A DNA stretch of 52,822 nt, taken from assembly GCA_029252105.1 (NCBI GenBank), contig JAQXCA010000091.1, forward strand, positions 1 to 52,822, written 5' to 3'. Numbering within the stretch: the stretch's first letter is position 1; the number at the start of each line of letters is the position of its first letter. Of this stretch, positions 51,290-52,822 are shown one piece after another. This stretch comes from Flavobacteriaceae bacterium (GTDB lineage: Bacteria > Bacteroidota > Bacteroidia > Flavobacteriales > Flavobacteriaceae). The translations under genes were made by a program, and so were the position numbers. The notes below the pieces were generated by a model. That model was not told the origin of the DNA, did no database searches, and worked only from the letters and a program-made list of their open reading frames with translations.

Positions 51290-52822
51290 CTATTTTGAAA
51301 TTGATTCTAGATCTAATAAAAATGCATACTCAGCTGCCACTTCTTTTAAGGCTTCAAAACGCCCAGAGGCACCACCATGACCGGCTTCCATATTCGTCTG
51401 AAGATAGAGTTGAGCCGTGTTATTATTTTGAGCTCTTAAACGCGCAACCCACTTAGCTGGCTCCCAATACTGAACTTGAGAATCATGCAATCCTGTGGTC
51501 ACGAGCATATTTGGATATAATTTATTTGTGACATTGTCATAGGGTGAATATGATTTCATATAGTCATAAGACTCTTTTTCGTTTGGATTCCCCCACTCGT
51601 CATACTCTCCAGTTGTAAGTGGAATACTATCGTCCAACATCGTTGTAACAACATCTACAAATGGTACTTGAGCTACGACACCGTTGTACAATTCTGGGGC
51701 TAAATTTATAATTGCGCCCATCAGAAGTCCGCCTGCACTCCCGCCCATCGCATAATGGTGTTGAGTAGAAGTGTAGTTTTCACTGATTAAATATTTTGAA
51801 CAGTCTACAAAATCTGAAAAGGTGTTTTTCTTTTTAAGTAATTTTCCGTCTTCATACCATTGACGTCCCAAATACTCTCCTCCTCTAATATGTGCTATTG
51901 CAAAGATGAATCCACGATCTAAAAGACTCATTCTAACCGTAGAAAAATAAGGATCAATTGTACTACCATAAGACCCATAAGCATATAGTAACAAAGGCGT
52001 TTCGGGTGATTTTTTTGTATCCACACGGCGAATTAAAGAGATTGGTATTTTTGTCCCATCTGCAGCTGTGGCCCATAACCGTTCCGATGTATAATTTTCT
52101 TTTTTAAATTTTCCACCTAAAACTTCTTGCTCCTTTTTAATGGTTTTTGATTTGGTCTCCATATCAAAATCGATGACAGAAGATGGTGTGGTTAGGGACT
52201 GATAGCCATACCTTAAAATAGTCGTATCAAAATCAATATTAGTGGACGTATAGGCTGTGTAAGTTTCACTTTCGAAAGGAAGATAGTAGTTATCTTTACC
52301 ATCCCAACGTTTAATATGAATCTGATTTAGACCGTTTTCACGTTCTGACACAACCAAAAAGTCTTTAAAAATTTCTATATCTTCTAGTAAAACGTTTTCT
52401 CGGTGTGGAATCACGTCCTTCCAAAATGTTTTTTCAGTTTGTGTTTCCGAGGTTTTTGAAAGTTTAAAATTTTGAGCTCCATCAGCATTTGATACAATAT
52501 AAAACGAATCTTCGAAATGCGAAATTCCATACTCTAATCCGCGTGTTCTTGGTTGAAACACTTTAAAATCTCCATCTGGAGTGTCGGCATTTAAAATTTG
52601 AAACTCCGAAGTTAATGTGCTATAACTCCCAATTACTAAATATGCATTTGATTTTGTTTTGTAAACACTCACTCCAAAAGTATCATCAGTTTCCTCAAAA
52701 ACTAGTGTATCTAGTTTTGGGTCTGTATTTAATTTATGTTTATAAATCGCTTCTGATCGCAGTGTTGTTTCGTCTTTGAGCGTATAAAATAAGGTGGTAT
52801 TGTCATTGGCCCACGTACTGCC
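51290..52822 (-). CDS. ptrB: S9 family peptidase, oligopeptidase B type (5' end outside window)
   Basis: The C-terminal 510 residues of a prolyl-oligopeptidase family enzyme; the reading frame is open to the right edge, so the N-terminus lies beyond 52822. The edge-proximal part (STWANDNTTLFYTLKDETTL) is a blade of the N-terminal propeller. The catalytic triad is present: Ser in MGGSAGGLLMG, Asp in GLHDSQVQYWEP and His in EAGHGGASGR. The LHDSQVQYWEPAKWVARLR pattern is typical of oligopeptidase B, which cleaves peptides after basic residues. No signal peptide can be judged. It lies 51 bp upstream of the cysteine-synthase-like gene on the same strand. Confidence 0.9.
   Translation of the reverse strand, partial: GSTWANDNTTLFYTLKDETTLRSEAIYKHKLNTDPKLDTLVFEETDDTFGVSVYKTKSNAYLVIGSYSTLTSEFQILNADTPDGDFKVFQPRTRGLEYGISHFEDSFYIVSNADGAQNFKLSKTSETQTEKTFWKDVIPHRENVLLEDIEIFKDFLVVSERENGLNQIHIKRWDGKDNYYLPFESETYTAYTSTNIDFDTTILRYGYQSLTTPSSVIDFDMETKSKTIKKEQEVLGGKFKKENYTSERLWATAADGTKIPISLIRRVDTKKSPETPLLLYAYGSYGSTIDPYFSTVRMSLLDRGFIFAIAHIRGGEYLGRQWYEDGKLLKKKNTFSDFVDCSKYLISENYTSTQHHYAMGGSAGGLLMGAIINLAPELYNGVVAQVPFVDVVTTMLDDSIPLTTGEYDEWGNPNEKESYDYMKSYSPYDNVTNKLYPNMLVTTGLHDSQVQYWEPAKWVARLRAQNNNTAQLYLQTNMEAGHGGASGRFEALKEVAAEYAFLLDLESISK

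Noticed and set aside
1-52822. CRISPR array, tRNA, rRNA or tmRNA genes
   Set aside because: No regularly spaced repeats with unique spacers, no tRNA cloverleaf or CCA-ended gene and no rRNA-like sequence were noticed on either strand.

Overview
The window looks like a chromosomal segment of a flavobacterium (phylum Bacteroidota, family Flavobacteriaceae). The evidence is low G+C, -7 elements of the form TAnnTTTG instead of sigma-70 boxes, two proteins with type IX secretion (T9SS) C-terminal sorting domains, and lineage-typical genes (YfhO, DUF4834, BatA-like, head-GIN/PspC, DUF1684). No rRNA, tRNA, CRISPR array, transposase or integrase gene was seen.

Layout. 1-3.9 kb: fatty-acid beta-oxidation genes (thiolase, acyl-CoA dehydrogenase) interleaved with two four-helix-bundle (23S IVS-type) genes, the second broken by an in-frame stop and flanked by imperfect inverted repeats. 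4.1-10.9 kb: envelope and exported proteins (M1 peptidase, Asp-box propeller protein, Cu/Zn superoxide dismutase, DUF1456, DUF1684). 10.9-16.5 kb: an ECF sigma factor with a partner membrane protein, PlsC acyltransferase, Nudix CoA pyrophosphatase, cyclophilin, M3 peptidase. 16.6-21.4 kb: OxyR with both redox cysteines, a small conserved gene, DUF4442, and a PadR-PspC-head GIN-DUF2007 operon with paired dyads in front of padR. 21.5-28.2 kb: S10-like peptidase, glycosyltransferase, then a tight operon of BatA-like protein, metal-ligand-less dihydroorotase homologue, small membrane protein and esterase. 28.2-31.9 kb: small anchored protein, MBL hydrolase, a conserved protein of unknown function, Bcp peroxiredoxin and an endonuclease III without Fe-S cysteines.

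31.9-37.7 kb is the accessory part. About 380 bp, comprising the last codons of nth, a consensus promoter and a leader, occurs twice as a diverged direct repeat (31899-32285 and 36642-37018). Between the copies lie a T9SS-secreted subtilase and a T9SS-secreted two-repeat protein; after the second copy come a small membrane protein and a cluster of G+C-rich hairpins. The backbone resumes with a 47-residue gene, an ECF sigma factor with a hairpin over its start codon, and uvrA.

41.6-52.8 kb: an exported basic protein, a glycosyltransferase/YfhO/DUF4834 group, an outer-membrane beta-barrel protein, a GNAT-like protein, and a pair formed by an alpha-oxoamine synthase and a cysteine-synthase-like enzyme, which together are good candidates for sulfonolipid (capnine) synthesis. 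A prolyl-oligopeptidase gene runs off the right edge.

The parts most worth following up are the duplicated nth-tail/promoter/leader module that brackets the T9SS genes, the start-codon hairpin and shared motif at the sigma gene, the candidate sulfonolipid pair, and the IVS-like element inside the fad genes.
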